Shown in pieces: positions 8,399 to 18,810 of a stretch of DNA of 64,000 nucleotides. How positions within the stretch are numbered: position 1 is the stretch's first letter; each line of letters begins with the position of its first letter. The notes below the pieces were generated by a model. The model had not been told where the DNA came from. It was given only the letters and a program-made list of their open reading frames with translations, and ran no database searches. Position numbers and translations under genes: made by a program. The stretch comes from Bacillus luti (GTDB lineage: Bacteria; Bacillota; Bacilli; Bacillales; Bacillaceae_G), in the NCBI RefSeq assembly GCF_001884105.1, contig NZ_MACI01000094.1, positions 83,816 to 147,815 on the forward strand. Reading direction: 5' to 3'.

Positions 8399-8668
8399 TC
8401 AATTCATAACGGATTTTGATTCTAACAAAGCAGCAAATACAAGGCTGAGACAACTTGCTAATAGTATTGTATACTGAAGTGCGCCAAAACCGAGACCTTC
8501 CCAACCGAAAGAAGTCTTCTTCCACATAAAAATGAAAAGAAAGCTCATAAAGCCAACGAGAGTGGGCGTATATTTTATAATCTTTAAATGCTTCCATAGA
8601 AAAAATCCAATGTATGTACTTAAAAACAAGGTAAACAGAATAAGAAAAAAGACAAGTGTTAATGACAC
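8399..8668 (-). CDS. small membrane protein (YesK-like)
   Basis: An 89-residue protein that is almost entirely hydrophobic, with three predicted membrane helices and a short basic loop (WKHLKIIKYTP). It resembles YesK-type small Bacillus membrane proteins in size and layout, but I am not certain of the family. The start is GTG at 8668 with SD AAGGAGG and a 7-base gap. Its stop codon overlaps the SD of the downstream AAA ATPase gene, so the two form an operon. Confidence 0.7.
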   Translation of the reverse strand: MSLTLVFFLILFTLFLSTYIGFFLWKHLKIIKYTPTLVGFMSFLFIFMWKKTSFGWEGLGFGALQYTILLASCLSLVFAALLESKSVMN

Positions 8669-8815
8669 GTGAGCCCCTCCTTATTTTCTGAATATTTATG
8701 TGGATTATAACATGTAAACTATCATATTCCAATGTGAAAATAAATATTGCATGAAGAGCAATTCTCTCGTTATGATAGATGGTATTCTATTGAAAATATG
8801 AAAAGGAGTAAGCAT

Positions 8816-9544
8816 ATGCCGTTTACATTCGCACATCCAGCAGCGGTGCTTCCTTTTGCGAAAAAGTATTCTACATATATTTCAGTAACGGCTCTTATAT
8901 TAGGTAGTATGGCGCCTGATTTTGAATATTTTTTACATTTTAGACCGTATGGTGTTCTTGGGCATACATGGCTTGGTTTTTTATATTTAAATATGCCGCT
9001 TGTCTTTTTGTTTGCATACATATATCATCACATTTTAAAAAAGCCTTTTATAACACATTTACCTAAGCCATTTGCTGGTTACTATATATATGCAGTTGAT
9101 GATAGATGGGTACTTCATACGTGGAAAGGTTTTTTTGTATTTTGCTATTCTGCATTATTTGGTATGCTCACACATGTAGTTTGGGATGCGTTTACTCATA
9201 AGACAGGCTATTTTGTTATGAAAATACCATTGTTGCAACGAGAACTGCATAGTATCCCAGTTTATAAATATATGCAGCATGGGAGTACATGTATTGGTTT
9301 TCTATTACTAGTATGCGTATTTTGGAAGTATAAAAATGAAATGGGGAAAGATCTTATTGTAGCTTCGGAAAAAAGAAAGTATTGGATTTCAGTAATTGTT
9401 GTGGCAGCTATTATATTTATTGTGCACGCGTTAGTAGATCCCTATTTTCATATTTTCCAAATTGGAGGTATAATAGTATCTGGACTGACAAGTTCATTTT
9501 GTGGACTTCTCATTGTTTCTATAGTTTACAAAGCAAGGGACTAA
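8816..9544 (+). CDS. DUF4184 family membrane protein
   Basis: A 242-residue integral membrane protein. The N-terminus MPFTFAHPAAVLPF, then LILGSMAPDFEYFL and the later LTHVVWDAFTH, are the histidine/aspartate motifs typical of DUF4184 proteins, which resemble membrane-bound metal-dependent hydrolases. About five to six hydrophobic segments follow. The frame is open upstream, but ATG 8816 has a good SD (AAAAGGAG) and begins the conserved motif. The function is not known. The lipoprotein gene follows 36 bases later and may be co-transcribed. Confidence 0.85.
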   Translation: MPFTFAHPAAVLPFAKKYSTYISVTALILGSMAPDFEYFLHFRPYGVLGHTWLGFLYLNMPLVFLFAYIYHHILKKPFITHLPKPFAGYYIYAVDDRWVLHTWKGFFVFCYSALFGMLTHVVWDAFTHKTGYFVMKIPLLQRELHSIPVYKYMQHGSTCIGFLLLVCVFWKYKNEMGKDLIVASEKRKYWISVIVVAAIIFIVHALVDPYFHIFQIGGIIVSGLTSSFCGLLIVSIVYKARD

Positions 9545-9580
9545 TTTATATTCATGAATGATAGCGTTAGGAGAAATTAA

Positions 9581-10345
9581 ATGATGAAAGCATGGAAAAG
9601 TATTTTTGTTTTATGTAGTTTTCTTCTTATGTTAAGTGGTTGCTTCCATCAAGAAGAAAAGAAAGCTGAACCGAAGAAGAAAGAAGCTATTCCTGAAACG
9701 AAAGAATATGGTGGACGTGAGCTAAACAAAGTAGGACAAAAAGTGAAAGAAACAGGATGGGGTACTTTCAAGTTAGAACAGATGCATTCTGTTAATCAAA
9801 CATTTGAAGTAGCGCCCATGAAAATTCACGTGCAAGATGTGAAAGTAATCTCTTTATCACAGATGAGTGAGGATGCAAAAAATACGTTGAAAGCATATAC
9901 GGCATTAACTCCTGAAGAAGTAAAGCGTAGATTAGGCGATAAAGTAAGTCAAGATGATGCAGAATTATATGCATCGCTAAGTGGAACAGAGATTAGTGAT
10001 ACGATTCGTTACGTTGAGATTACATATAAAGTGGAAAATAGCGGGAATAAAAATATGCAATTTTTCTCTATGAATGATGTTACGATTAATGATAAACAAC
10101 ATTTTAAAGTAGCGACGCAAAACTTTTTATATGATGAAGATACGCTCGTTGGTACAAAAAATGTATCTAGAGAAGACTATAAGCCTGGTGAAACAAGAGA
10201 TGGAATTATCGGTTTAATACTTGATGATGGAAAAGAAAAGGTGAAGGATGTTAAGTTTACAACGGATGATTTAATTGCAGGAGATACAGAGACACAGGAT
10301 GTTGTTAAAGAATCACAAACTTTTACTATCTCACTTTCTGAGTAA
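9581..10345 (+). CDS. DUF5068-like lipoprotein
   Basis: A 254-residue lipoprotein. The signal peptide has basic residues, a hydrophobic core and the lipobox LSGC with the lipidated Cys at 21. A charged Lys/Glu linker follows, then a domain of mostly beta structure. The extracytoplasmic domain with a predicted Ig-like fold and the acidic C-terminus fit DUF5068-type Bacillus lipoproteins. No catalytic motif is visible. It sits 36 bases after the DUF4184 gene with SD AGGAG and ends in a strong terminator. Confidence 0.8.
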   Translation: MMKAWKSIFVLCSFLLMLSGCFHQEEKKAEPKKKEAIPETKEYGGRELNKVGQKVKETGWGTFKLEQMHSVNQTFEVAPMKIHVQDVKVISLSQMSEDAKNTLKAYTALTPEEVKRRLGDKVSQDDAELYASLSGTEISDTIRYVEITYKVENSGNKNMQFFSMNDVTINDKQHFKVATQNFLYDEDTLVGTKNVSREDYKPGETRDGIIGLILDDGKEKVKDVKFTTDDLIAGDTETQDVVKESQTFTISLSE

Positions 10346-10365
10346 GTTTTTTTAAAAATGTAAGT

Positions 10366-10408
10366 AAAAACAGTCAGCATTCAAAACATTATGCTGACTG
10401 TTTTTTTA
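10366..10408. terminator. bidirectional intrinsic terminator
   Basis: A 15-bp perfect stem (AAAAACAGTCAGCAT/ATGCTGACTGTTTTT) with a 10-base loop lies between two convergent lipoprotein genes. Confidence 0.9.
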
Positions 10409-10820
10409 TTTCTTTTATGTATGAATCTACATTTTGAAAAGGTACCTTAATTTTAAACGCATCTTTTTGTTCGTTAAATTGTTTTTCATTATAGGGACCA
10501 AAACGCTTATTGTGTTTTACGTCAATAATCCAATAATGTTCACTTTTTTTATTTGCAATCGCCCCATCAGGATTATTTGGATCGGACTTTTCCTCAGTTT
10601 GTTTTGCAATAATGTATTTATCATCCCAACCAATGTCTGTAATTTTTGCAGGGATGTATTGTGTGGCATATACAGCATCTTGCGTCGGGAAAAGCTCAAA
10701 GGCATTTGCAGAAGTACGTATGAGTTCGTATTCATCGTTAATCGTATAAGTTAAGTGGCTTGTATTCCCTGCACAACCAGCTAATAGGAAGGCGAAGAAT
10801 AGGATTATCCATTTTTTCAA
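10389..10820 (-). CDS. lipoprotein (DUF3997-like)
   Basis: A 143-residue lipoprotein with a short signal peptide and lipobox LAGC (Cys16), then an extracellular domain with IRTSANAFELFP and KSEHYWIIDVKHNKRFGPY. The latter pattern resembles DUF3997 proteins of Bacillus; the assignment is from general resemblance. The start is TTG at 10820 with SD AAGGAGG and an 8-base gap; the in-frame ATG further up has no SD and would disrupt the signal peptide. It is convergent with the DUF5068-like lipoprotein. Confidence 0.75.
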   Translation of the reverse strand: MKKWIILFFAFLLAGCAGNTSHLTYTINDEYELIRTSANAFELFPTQDAVYATQYIPAKITDIGWDDKYIIAKQTEEKSDPNNPDGAIANKKSEHYWIIDVKHNKRFGPYNEKQFNEQKDAFKIKVPFQNVDSYIKEIKKQSA

Positions 10821-10951
10821 TATGGGAACCTCCTTTACAATGCTGTTGTAACACATTGTACAAGAAAAGTAAGAGAAACGCTAGTTTACAATGTTTTTTA
10901 GAAGTGGTACGATGAAACGGGTAAAAAAGGATATGAAGGAGTCGACATAAA

Positions 10952-11407
10952 ATGAAGTTAAAGATGCATCGTCCAGCGCTTGTAATGAATCGCATAGGTG
11001 CTTCCCTAATTGACATGTTTTTAATCTCGGTTATGTATGGTGCAGTAGTAGCTGTTATGACCGGAAACTATAGTGCTATTTTTAATCGTTTTAATATAAG
11101 TTTTGGTGACTACAAATATGATCTTACAGTAGTTTTCATATTGATGGCCCTATATTTTATTTTGTTACCTTTTATTTGGAATGGTACTACACTTGGTAAA
11201 AAAATAACGAGAACAAAATTAATTTCATTGACGAGTGAAAAGTTAACGCTACAAACATTAATTATACGATTTTTTGTATTGTTATTACCAAACATATTGC
11301 TACTTGGAATTCCGATATTATGTAACGTATATATGATGTTATTCCGTAAAGATAATTGTGGTTTTCAGGATTTAATTACAAAAACGAAAGTGATAAGTCT
11401 TGTATAG
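10952..11407 (+). CDS. RDD family membrane protein
   Basis: A 151-residue RDD-domain protein. Characteristic elements are the N-terminal NRIGASLIDMFLISV, with the conserved Arg and Asp in the first helix, and NGTTLGKKITRTKLIS between helices two and three. Three or four membrane segments are visible. RDD proteins are poorly defined; some act in ion transport. SD AAGGAG precedes the start. It ends in an unusually long terminator. Confidence 0.87.
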   Translation: MKLKMHRPALVMNRIGASLIDMFLISVMYGAVVAVMTGNYSAIFNRFNISFGDYKYDLTVVFILMALYFILLPFIWNGTTLGKKITRTKLISLTSEKLTLQTLIIRFFVLLLPNILLLGIPILCNVYMMLFRKDNCGFQDLITKTKVISLV

Positions 11408-11452
11408 TAAAAAGAGACCTTTTATGCATAAAAAGGTCTCTTTTTACTATAC
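11402..11452 (+). terminator. intrinsic terminator with 22-bp stem
   Basis: A perfect 22-bp inverted repeat (arms 11402-11423 and 11431-11452) around a 7-base ATGCATA loop begins just before the RDD stop. Internal A5/T5 blocks supply the U-run. Confidence 0.9.
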
Positions 11453-11582
11453 AAATATATTTTAAAGGATATATTTGTAAGGGAAAGTTAATCCATATCA
11501 TTTTTGATTTTAATAGATTGAAAATTGAGAAAATGTTATAATGATTAAAATAATATCTTTATATAATAAGGGGGAAATTGAA

Positions 11583-11681
11583 ATGACTGGAGGTAGCGTA
11601 ATCTTTTGGGGGATTTTAATTTTCATCGGTTTAGTTTTCGATCAGCGTAATAGTAAGAAAAAAGAAGGAGTAAAAAAATAA
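11583..11681 (+). CDS. 32-residue single-span membrane microprotein
   Basis: The small frame from ATG 11583, with SD AAGGGGG seven bases upstream, encodes 32 residues: a hydrophobic helix (VIFWGILIFIGLVF) followed by a Lys-rich tail (RNSKKKEGVKK). It is a typical single-pass small membrane protein of Bacillus with a positive cytoplasmic tail. I do not recognise a named family. Confidence 0.65.
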   Translation: MTGGSVIFWGILIFIGLVFDQRNSKKKEGVKK

Positions 11682-11778
11682 TCGCTTACAAATGAATAAG
11701 CAACTTTTCTTGCTTGCAGACTAATCTCATAAAGCAGTATACTGAATGACGGTAAGACTTAAAGAAGGGGTAATGAAA

Positions 11779-12255
11779 ATGAAGCTTGCAGGAAAAGTTG
11801 CCATCGTAACTGGCGGTGGCATCGGTATTGGACGTAATACAGCTCTTTTGTTGGCTAAACAAGGCGCAAAGGTAATTGTGACGGACATTGATCAAGAAAG
11901 TGGACAAGCAACAGTGGAGGAAATTACGAATCTAGGCGGAGAAGCACTTTTTGTATCCTATGATATGGAAAAGCAAGGAGATTGGCAACGTGTAATCAGC
12001 ATTACTTTGAATGCATTCAGTCGCATTGATATGCTTTTTCAAAATGCTGGTTTATATAAAATAGATTCTATATTTTCACGCCAACAAGAGAACGATTCCA
12101 ATGTACTTTGTATTAATGACGTATGGATAGAGATAAAACAATTAACGTCATCTTTTATGAAACAGCAAGAAGAAGTGGTGCTGAGTGACTTACCGATTTT
12201 CGGTATTATTGGCACGAAAGGACAATCATTTCATACAGTAGAAGCCCTCGTATAA
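11779..12255 (+). CDS. truncated short-chain dehydrogenase
   Basis: A 158-residue SDR-like protein that keeps the N-terminal Rossmann half: GKVAIVTGGGIGIGRNTA (cofactor loop), an Asp in the beta2 end (VTDID) and LFQNAG. It lacks the SDR active site: there is no Ser...YxxxK segment, and the C-terminal half is missing compared with about 250 residues normally. The end reads FGIIGTKGQSFHTVEALV. The start at ATG 11779 (SD GAAGGGG) begins the conserved fold; ATG 11773 is too close to the SD. It may bind a nucleotide without catalysis, or be a decaying gene kept open. Confidence 0.7.
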   Translation: MKLAGKVAIVTGGGIGIGRNTALLLAKQGAKVIVTDIDQESGQATVEEITNLGGEALFVSYDMEKQGDWQRVISITLNAFSRIDMLFQNAGLYKIDSIFSRQQENDSNVLCINDVWIEIKQLTSSFMKQQEEVVLSDLPIFGIIGTKGQSFHTVEALV

Positions 12256-12260
12256 TAATG

Positions 12261-12296
12261 AAAACCGCCCTCAATATATGTGGACGGTTTTTTTGT
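12261..12296 (+). terminator. intrinsic terminator
   Basis: AAAACCGCCC pairs imperfectly with GGACGGTTTT and is followed by a T-run after the truncated SDR gene. Confidence 0.65.
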
Positions 12297-12321
12297 ATGT
12301 TATATTGTAGAAAATTATTTT

Positions 12322-13422
12322 TTAACGAATACGTTGTTCGGTTTGGCTATCAAAGAAATGCGCTTTATTCATATCAAATGCTAGTTTAATTTGGTCACCA
12401 GGTGAGAATGTATGTCTTGCATCAACACGTGCTGCGAAATCTTGATTTCCAAGTTTCATATATAAAATAGATTCGGCACCTAACAATTCAGCAACTTCGA
12501 TTTTTGTTGTAAAGGCAGTAGATTGTGAAGCTTCTAAAAACAATAGTTCATCATGAATATCTTCAGGACGAATACCTAAAACAATGTCTTTATTTACATA
12601 TCCTTGTTCACGTAACATCTTCATTTTTCCTTCAGTTACTTTGACCTTTATTGCATTGTCTATAACGAAATCGGTTTCAGTTAATTTACCACGGAAGAAA
12701 TTCATCGCTGGAGAGCCGATAAATCCACCAACAAAAATGTTTTCAGGTGTTTCATATACTTCTTTTGGAGTACCAATTTGTTGGATCTTTCCGTCTTTCA
12801 TAACCACAAGACGAGAAGCCATTGTCATTGCTTCAGTTTGATCATGCGTTACATAAATTGTTGTCGTTCCAAGGCGGTGGTGTAACTTAGAAATTTCTGA
12901 GCGCATTGCAACACGGAGTTTTGCATCTAAGTTAGATAAAGGCTCATCCATTAAGAAAACTTTCGCATCTCGAACGATCGCTCTACCTAATGCAACACGT
13001 TGACGTTGGCCACCTGATAATGCTTTCGGTTTTCTATCTAAATATTGTTCAAGCCCTAAAATTCGTGCTGCATCTTTCACACGACGATCGATTTCATCTT
13101 TTGGTATTTTTCGAAGTTTTAATCCAAATGCCATATTATCATATACACTCATATGTGGATAAAGGGCATAGTTTTGGAAGACCATTGCGATATCACGATC
13201 TTTTGGAGGAACATCATTCATTAGCTTACCATCAATTGAAAATTCTCCTTTTGAAATATCTTCAAGTCCAGCTACCATTCGTAAAGTAGTAGATTTTCCG
13301 CATCCAGAAGGACCAACAAATACGATAAACTCTTTATCTTGAATGTGTAAATTAAAATCTGTTACAGCTGTTACGTTATTATCATATATTTTATAAATGT
13401 TTTCTAATTTCAGTTCTGCCAT
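12322..13422 (-). CDS. msmX: sugar ABC transporter ATPase, MsmX/UgpC type
   Basis: A 366-residue ATP-binding subunit that energises carbohydrate importers. The Walker A is GPSGCGKST, the signature LSGGQRQRVALGRAI, Walker B is VFLMDEPLSNLDAKLR, and the switch His is in TIYVTHDQTEAM; a C-terminal TOBE/MalK-like regulatory domain follows. The maltodextrin permease genes here (mdxE-F-G) lack their own ATPase, so this divergent gene is the natural partner, as MsmX is in B. subtilis. SD GGGGGAAA precedes ATG. It is divergent from malL with sugar-type operators between. Confidence 0.93.
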   Translation of the reverse strand: MAELKLENIYKIYDNNVTAVTDFNLHIQDKEFIVFVGPSGCGKSTTLRMVAGLEDISKGEFSIDGKLMNDVPPKDRDIAMVFQNYALYPHMSVYDNMAFGLKLRKIPKDEIDRRVKDAARILGLEQYLDRKPKALSGGQRQRVALGRAIVRDAKVFLMDEPLSNLDAKLRVAMRSEISKLHHRLGTTTIYVTHDQTEAMTMASRLVVMKDGKIQQIGTPKEVYETPENIFVGGFIGSPAMNFFRGKLTETDFVIDNAIKVKVTEGKMKMLREQGYVNKDIVLGIRPEDIHDELLFLEASQSTAFTTKIEVAELLGAESILYMKLGNQDFAARVDARHTFSPGDQIKLAFDMNKAHFFDSQTEQRIR

Positions 13423-13446
13423 GGTATTTCCCCCTAGAAATAATTA

Positions 13447-13460
13447 TGCAAACGTTTTCT
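13447..13460 (-). promoter_or_regulatory. CRE/LacI-type operator in the msmX leader
   Basis: TGCAAACGTTTTCT resembles the CcpA CRE and the operators used by LacI-family sugar repressors. It lies between the msmX start codon and an upstream TATAAT on the minus strand (about 13470), so binding should block transcription. Confidence 0.65.
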
Positions 13461-13504
13461 TTGAATTCATTATAAACTAATAGATTCAAAAAATAAATAA
13501 AAAA

Positions 13505-13520
13505 ATAAAACGTTTTCATT
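13505..13520. promoter_or_regulatory. CRE/LacI-type operator, msmX-malL interval
   Basis: The core AAAACGTTTTCA (13507-13518) is a palindromic AACGTT site upstream of the msmX promoter. It belongs to the same family as the elements at 13447 and 13625. Confidence 0.55.
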
Positions 13521-13624
13521 TATTCGAGTAATATTAGTAGTTTTCTCATTATTTCTTAGAAAAAGAAGAATAAAAATTGTAAGCGCTATTTTAAATTAGG
13601 ATAGAATCTGTTATCATTCATTAA

Positions 13625-13638
13625 TGAAAACGTTTGCG
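13625..13638 (+). promoter_or_regulatory. CRE/LacI-type operator in the malL leader
   Basis: TGAAAACGTTTGCG lies 48 bases before the malL start, downstream of candidate -10 elements TAGAAT (13603-13608) and TATCAT (13613-13618). A further CRE-like TGTAAGCGCTAT begins at 13579. Confidence 0.65.
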
Positions 13639-13685
13639 CCTTGAGAAGAATAAAGATTATAGTATAGATGAAATGGGGTAGCGTA

Positions 13686-15362
13686 ATGGAAAAACAATGG
13701 TGGAAAGAAAGTGTAGTATATCAAATTTATCCTCGCAGCTTTATGGATAGTAACGGTGATGGTATAGGTGATCTTCGTGGTATTATTTCAAAGCTAGATT
13801 ATTTAAAAGAATTAGGAATTAATGTAATTTGGTTGTCGCCGGTTTATGAATCTCCAAATGATGATAATGGTTATGATATAAGTGATTACTGTAAAATAAT
13901 GAATGAGTTCGGAACAATGGAAGATTGGGATGAGCTATTACATGAAATGCATGAACGTAATATGAAACTTATGATGGACTTAGTTGTTAATCATACTTCT
14001 GATGAACATAATTGGTTTATTGAATCACGTAAATCAAAAGATAATAAATATAGAGATTACTATATGTGGCGTCCTGGAAAAGATGGGAAAGAGCCGAATA
14101 ACTGGGGAGCAGCTTTTAGTGGATCTGCATGGCAGTATGATGAAATAACAGATGAATATTATTTACATCTGTTTTCTAAAAAACAACCAGATTTAAATTG
14201 GGATAATGAAGAAGTAAGACAAGATGTTTATGAAATGATGAAGTTTTGGTTAGAAAAAGGAATTGATGGATTCCGTATGGATGTTATTAATTTCATTTCT
14301 AAAGAAGAAGGTTTACCAACTGTTGAAACGGATGAAGAAGGGTATGTTTCAGGACATAAGCATTTTATGAACGGCCCAAATATTCATAAATATTTGCATG
14401 AAATGAATGAAGAAGTATTGTCTCATTATGATATTATGACAGTTGGTGAGATGCCAGGTGTAACAACGGAAGAAGCCAAATTGTATACAGGGGAAGACCG
14501 TAAAGAATTACAAATGGTATTCCAATTTGAACATATGGATTTAGATTCAGGAGAAGGCGGGAAATGGGATGTAAAACCATGTTCACTTCTTACTTTAAAA
14601 GAGAATCTAACAAAGTGGCAAAAAGCATTAGAGCATACAGGATGGAATAGCCTTTATTGGAATAACCATGATCAGCCTCGTGTTGTATCCCGTTTTGGTA
14701 ATGATGGAATGTACCGCATTGAATCAGCAAAAATGTTAGCGACGGTGCTTCATATGATGAAGGGAACACCGTATATTTATCAAGGAGAAGAAATCGGAAT
14801 GACGAACGTTCGATTTGAATCAATTGATGAATATCGAGATATTGAAACGTTAAATATGTACAATGAAAAAGTGGTCGACCGTGGTGAAGATAAAGAAAAA
14901 GTAATGGAATCTATTTATATAAAAGGCCGAGATAACGCTAGAACTCCAATGCAGTGGGATGGTAAGAAACATGCTGGATTTACAGCAGGTGAACCATGGC
15001 TTGCGGTAAACCCTAATTACAAAGAGATTAATGTGGAGCATGCAATACAAGATGAAAACTCAATTTTTTATTACTATAAAAAATTAATTGAGCTACGTAA
15101 AAATAATGAGATTATTGTGTATGGATCATATGATTTAATATTAGAAAATAATCCATCTATTTTTGCGTATGTAAGAACATATGGAGCTGAAAAACTTCTT
15201 GTTATTGCAAACTTTACTGCGGATGAAAGTGTATTTAAATTGCCTGAGGATATTAGTTACAGTGAAGTAGAGTTATTAATACACAATTACGACGCGGAAA
15301 GCGAATCGATAGATAATATTACATTACGCCCATATGAAGCGATGGTATTTAAATTAAAATAA
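13686..15362 (+). CDS. malL: oligo-1,6-glucosidase (alpha-glucosidase, GH13)
   Basis: A 558-residue GH13 enzyme that hydrolyses alpha-1,6 (and short alpha-1,4) glucosidic links of imported malto/isomalto-oligosaccharides in the cytoplasm. The GH13 regions are in order: DLVVNHTSD, GFRMDVINF (nucleophile Asp), GEMPG (acid Glu) and NNHDQPR. The length is exactly that of the B. cereus oligo-1,6-glucosidase as I remember it. I start at ATG 13686 (MEKQWWKESVVYQIYPRSF); an upstream in-frame ATG adds six residues without support. It is divergent from msmX and has operator sites in its leader. Confidence 0.94.
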   Translation: MEKQWWKESVVYQIYPRSFMDSNGDGIGDLRGIISKLDYLKELGINVIWLSPVYESPNDDNGYDISDYCKIMNEFGTMEDWDELLHEMHERNMKLMMDLVVNHTSDEHNWFIESRKSKDNKYRDYYMWRPGKDGKEPNNWGAAFSGSAWQYDEITDEYYLHLFSKKQPDLNWDNEEVRQDVYEMMKFWLEKGIDGFRMDVINFISKEEGLPTVETDEEGYVSGHKHFMNGPNIHKYLHEMNEEVLSHYDIMTVGEMPGVTTEEAKLYTGEDRKELQMVFQFEHMDLDSGEGGKWDVKPCSLLTLKENLTKWQKALEHTGWNSLYWNNHDQPRVVSRFGNDGMYRIESAKMLATVLHMMKGTPYIYQGEEIGMTNVRFESIDEYRDIETLNMYNEKVVDRGEDKEKVMESIYIKGRDNARTPMQWDGKKHAGFTAGEPWLAVNPNYKEINVEHAIQDENSIFYYYKKLIELRKNNEIIVYGSYDLILENNPSIFAYVRTYGAEKLLVIANFTADESVFKLPEDISYSEVELLIHNYDAESESIDNITLRPYEAMVFKLK

Positions 15363-15363
15363 G

Positions 15364-15402
15364 AAAAATCCTTATGCCACATCTTGGCATAAGGATTTTT
15401 TA
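15364..15402. terminator. bidirectional intrinsic terminator
   Basis: A 16-bp stem (AAAAATCCTTATGCCA with its complement) and a 5-base loop lie between the convergent malL and neopullulanase genes. Confidence 0.9.
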
Positions 15403-17178
<1,776 letters not shown>

Positions 17179-17228
17179 TTAATATCTCCATGCATATTGT
17201 TCCCTTAAGTATAATAATAAAGTCTATG

Positions 17229-17242
17229 TTGCAAACGATTGC
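17229..17242 (-). promoter_or_regulatory. CRE/LacI-type operator upstream of the neopullulanase gene
   Basis: TTGCAAACGATTGC lies 66 bases before the minus-strand start and matches the operator family found around the maltodextrin genes. Confidence 0.55.
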
Positions 17243-17338
17243 TTTTTGCATAGCTTTAATATTGCTTATAAGAGTAGTATTCATTTTATATAAAGTCAAT
17301 GTATAAAGCGTATAGTAATAATATTTTTAAATTAATAT

Positions 17339-17366
17339 TTGCAAAATGAATAAAAGAATGTATAAT
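17339..17366 (+). promoter_or_regulatory. sigma-A promoter of mdxEFG
   Basis: The -35 TTGCAA (17339-17344), a 16-base spacer and -10 TATAAT (17361-17366) predict a start near 17373, directly before the operators. Confidence 0.7.
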
Positions 17367-17378
17367 GATAGACAAATA

Positions 17379-17447
17379 GCGCAAACGTTTTCATAGATTG
17401 AGATATCGTTTGCGCTTCTATTAAACTATTCAATGCAAACGTTTTCA
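17379..17447. promoter_or_regulatory. three CRE/LacI-type operators in the mdxE leader
   Basis: Three related sites follow the promoter: GCGCAAACGTTTTCAT (17379-17394), ATATCGTTTGCGC (17403-17415, inverted) and TGCAAACGTTTTCA (17434-17447). Both CcpA and the LacI-family regulator encoded downstream could bind; the sequence does not separate them. Their positions after the start site fit repression by roadblock or looping. Confidence 0.7.
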
Positions 17448-17486
17448 ATTATTAAGGTACATATACAACTTAGGGAGGTTTTTGGG

Positions 17487-18746
17487 ATGAAGAAAGCATT
17501 ATCATTATTAACAGTTTCAGCATTATCAATTGGTATGTTATCTGCATGTGGACCGAAAGATTCAGGGAAGAAAGAAGAAAGTAAAGCAAAGAAAGATTAC
17601 GATCTTCTCGTTTGGGAAGATGATAAAAAAGGTGTTGGTTTAGAACCAGCAGTGAAAAGCTTTGAGGAAAAATATAAAGTAAAAGTAAAAGTTGTTGAAA
17701 TGCAAATGACAGATCAAGTGAAGAAGTTACGCCTTGATGGACCAGCGGGGACTGGACCAGATGTTGTAACATTGCCACATGATCAAATCGGAAACGCAGT
17801 AACAGAAGGTTTACTTTCTGAAGTGAAAGCTGATGATGCTGTAAAGAGTAAATTTACTGACTCATCAATAGCAGCACAGACATATAACGGAAAATTATAT
17901 GGTTTACCAAAAGCAATTGAGACACCAATCTTTATTTACAATAAAAAATTAATGCCAAAAGCACCAGAAACGATGGACGAGCTGTTTAACTTCTCAAAAG
18001 AATTTACGAAGGATGGCAAGTACGGATTTTTAACACTAGGAGATAACTTCTACTTTGCGAATGCATTTATGGCAGGTATGGGTGGTTATGTGTTTGGTGA
18101 AAAAGATGGAAAGCCAAATGCAAGTGATGTTGGATTAAATAATAGCGGAGCAGTACAAGGGGCGGAATACCTTCAAAAATGGTACAAAGAAAAGTTATTC
18201 CCGAAAGGTATTATTGGTGAATCTGGTGGACCTGCTGCTGATGGACTATTTAACGAAGGAAAAGCAGCATCTATCATGAACGGTCCGTGGGCGTTCCAAG
18301 CAATGGAAAAGAACGGAATTGATTATGGTGTTGCTCCAATGCCGAAATTACCAAATGGTCAACCAATGAAAACGTTTGTTGGGGTTAAAGGATGGCATGT
18401 AACAAGTTTCTCTAAACAAAATGATTTAGCTACAAAGTTCACTGAATGGGTAACGAATGAAGAAAACGCAAAAATTCGATTTGAGAAAACAAAAGAAATT
18501 CCTCCAGTAAAATCAGTAATGGAGGATCCAATTATTAAAGATAATGAAGCTGCAAAAGCAGTTGCAACGCAATCTGAAAATGGAATTCCAATGCCAAACA
18601 TTCCAGAAATGCAAGAAGTATGGAAACCAGCTGGAGATGCGCTTCAATTAGTTGTTACGGAGAAAGAGGCACCAAAAGCAGCACTTGATAATGCAGTGAA
18701 GCAAATTAAAGGTAATATTGAGGCAAATCATAGTAAGCAAAAATAA
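17487..18746 (+). CDS. mdxE: maltodextrin ABC transporter substrate-binding lipoprotein
   Basis: A 419-residue solute-binding lipoprotein for maltose/maltodextrins. The signal peptide ends in lipobox LSAC (Cys21). The mature part has the MalE-type fold, seen in LLVWEDDKKG, LYGLPKAIETPIFIYNKKLM and FNEGKAASIMNGPWAF. It delivers dextrins to MdxF-MdxG. The start is ATG 17487 with SD GGGAGG; the open frame upstream runs through the operator region and is not coding. First gene of the mdxEFG operon. Confidence 0.93.
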   Translation: MKKALSLLTVSALSIGMLSACGPKDSGKKEESKAKKDYDLLVWEDDKKGVGLEPAVKSFEEKYKVKVKVVEMQMTDQVKKLRLDGPAGTGPDVVTLPHDQIGNAVTEGLLSEVKADDAVKSKFTDSSIAAQTYNGKLYGLPKAIETPIFIYNKKLMPKAPETMDELFNFSKEFTKDGKYGFLTLGDNFYFANAFMAGMGGYVFGEKDGKPNASDVGLNNSGAVQGAEYLQKWYKEKLFPKGIIGESGGPAADGLFNEGKAASIMNGPWAFQAMEKNGIDYGVAPMPKLPNGQPMKTFVGVKGWHVTSFSKQNDLATKFTEWVTNEENAKIRFEKTKEIPPVKSVMEDPIIKDNEAAKAVATQSENGIPMPNIPEMQEVWKPAGDALQLVVTEKEAPKAALDNAVKQIKGNIEANHSKQK

Positions 18747-18751
18747 GGTGA

Positions 18752-18783
18752 AATTCGTGCCTCTAACATGAGAGGCACGAATT
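18752..18783 (+). other. intercistronic hairpin between mdxE and mdxF
   Basis: A perfect 13-bp stem (AATTCGTGCCTCT/AGAGGCACGAATT, loop AACATG) without a T-run lies 6 bases after the mdxE stop. It probably protects the 3' end of the mdxE message and raises binding-protein output relative to the permeases, as seen in many sugar-transport operons. Confidence 0.7.
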
Positions 18784-18810
18784 CTCTCCCAGAAAAAAGG
18801 GGGAAGGAAC

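Noticed and set aside
10434-10754. 106-codon plus-strand frame
   Set aside because: Lies opposite a lipoprotein gene with SD and lipobox; no SD and unlikely composition.
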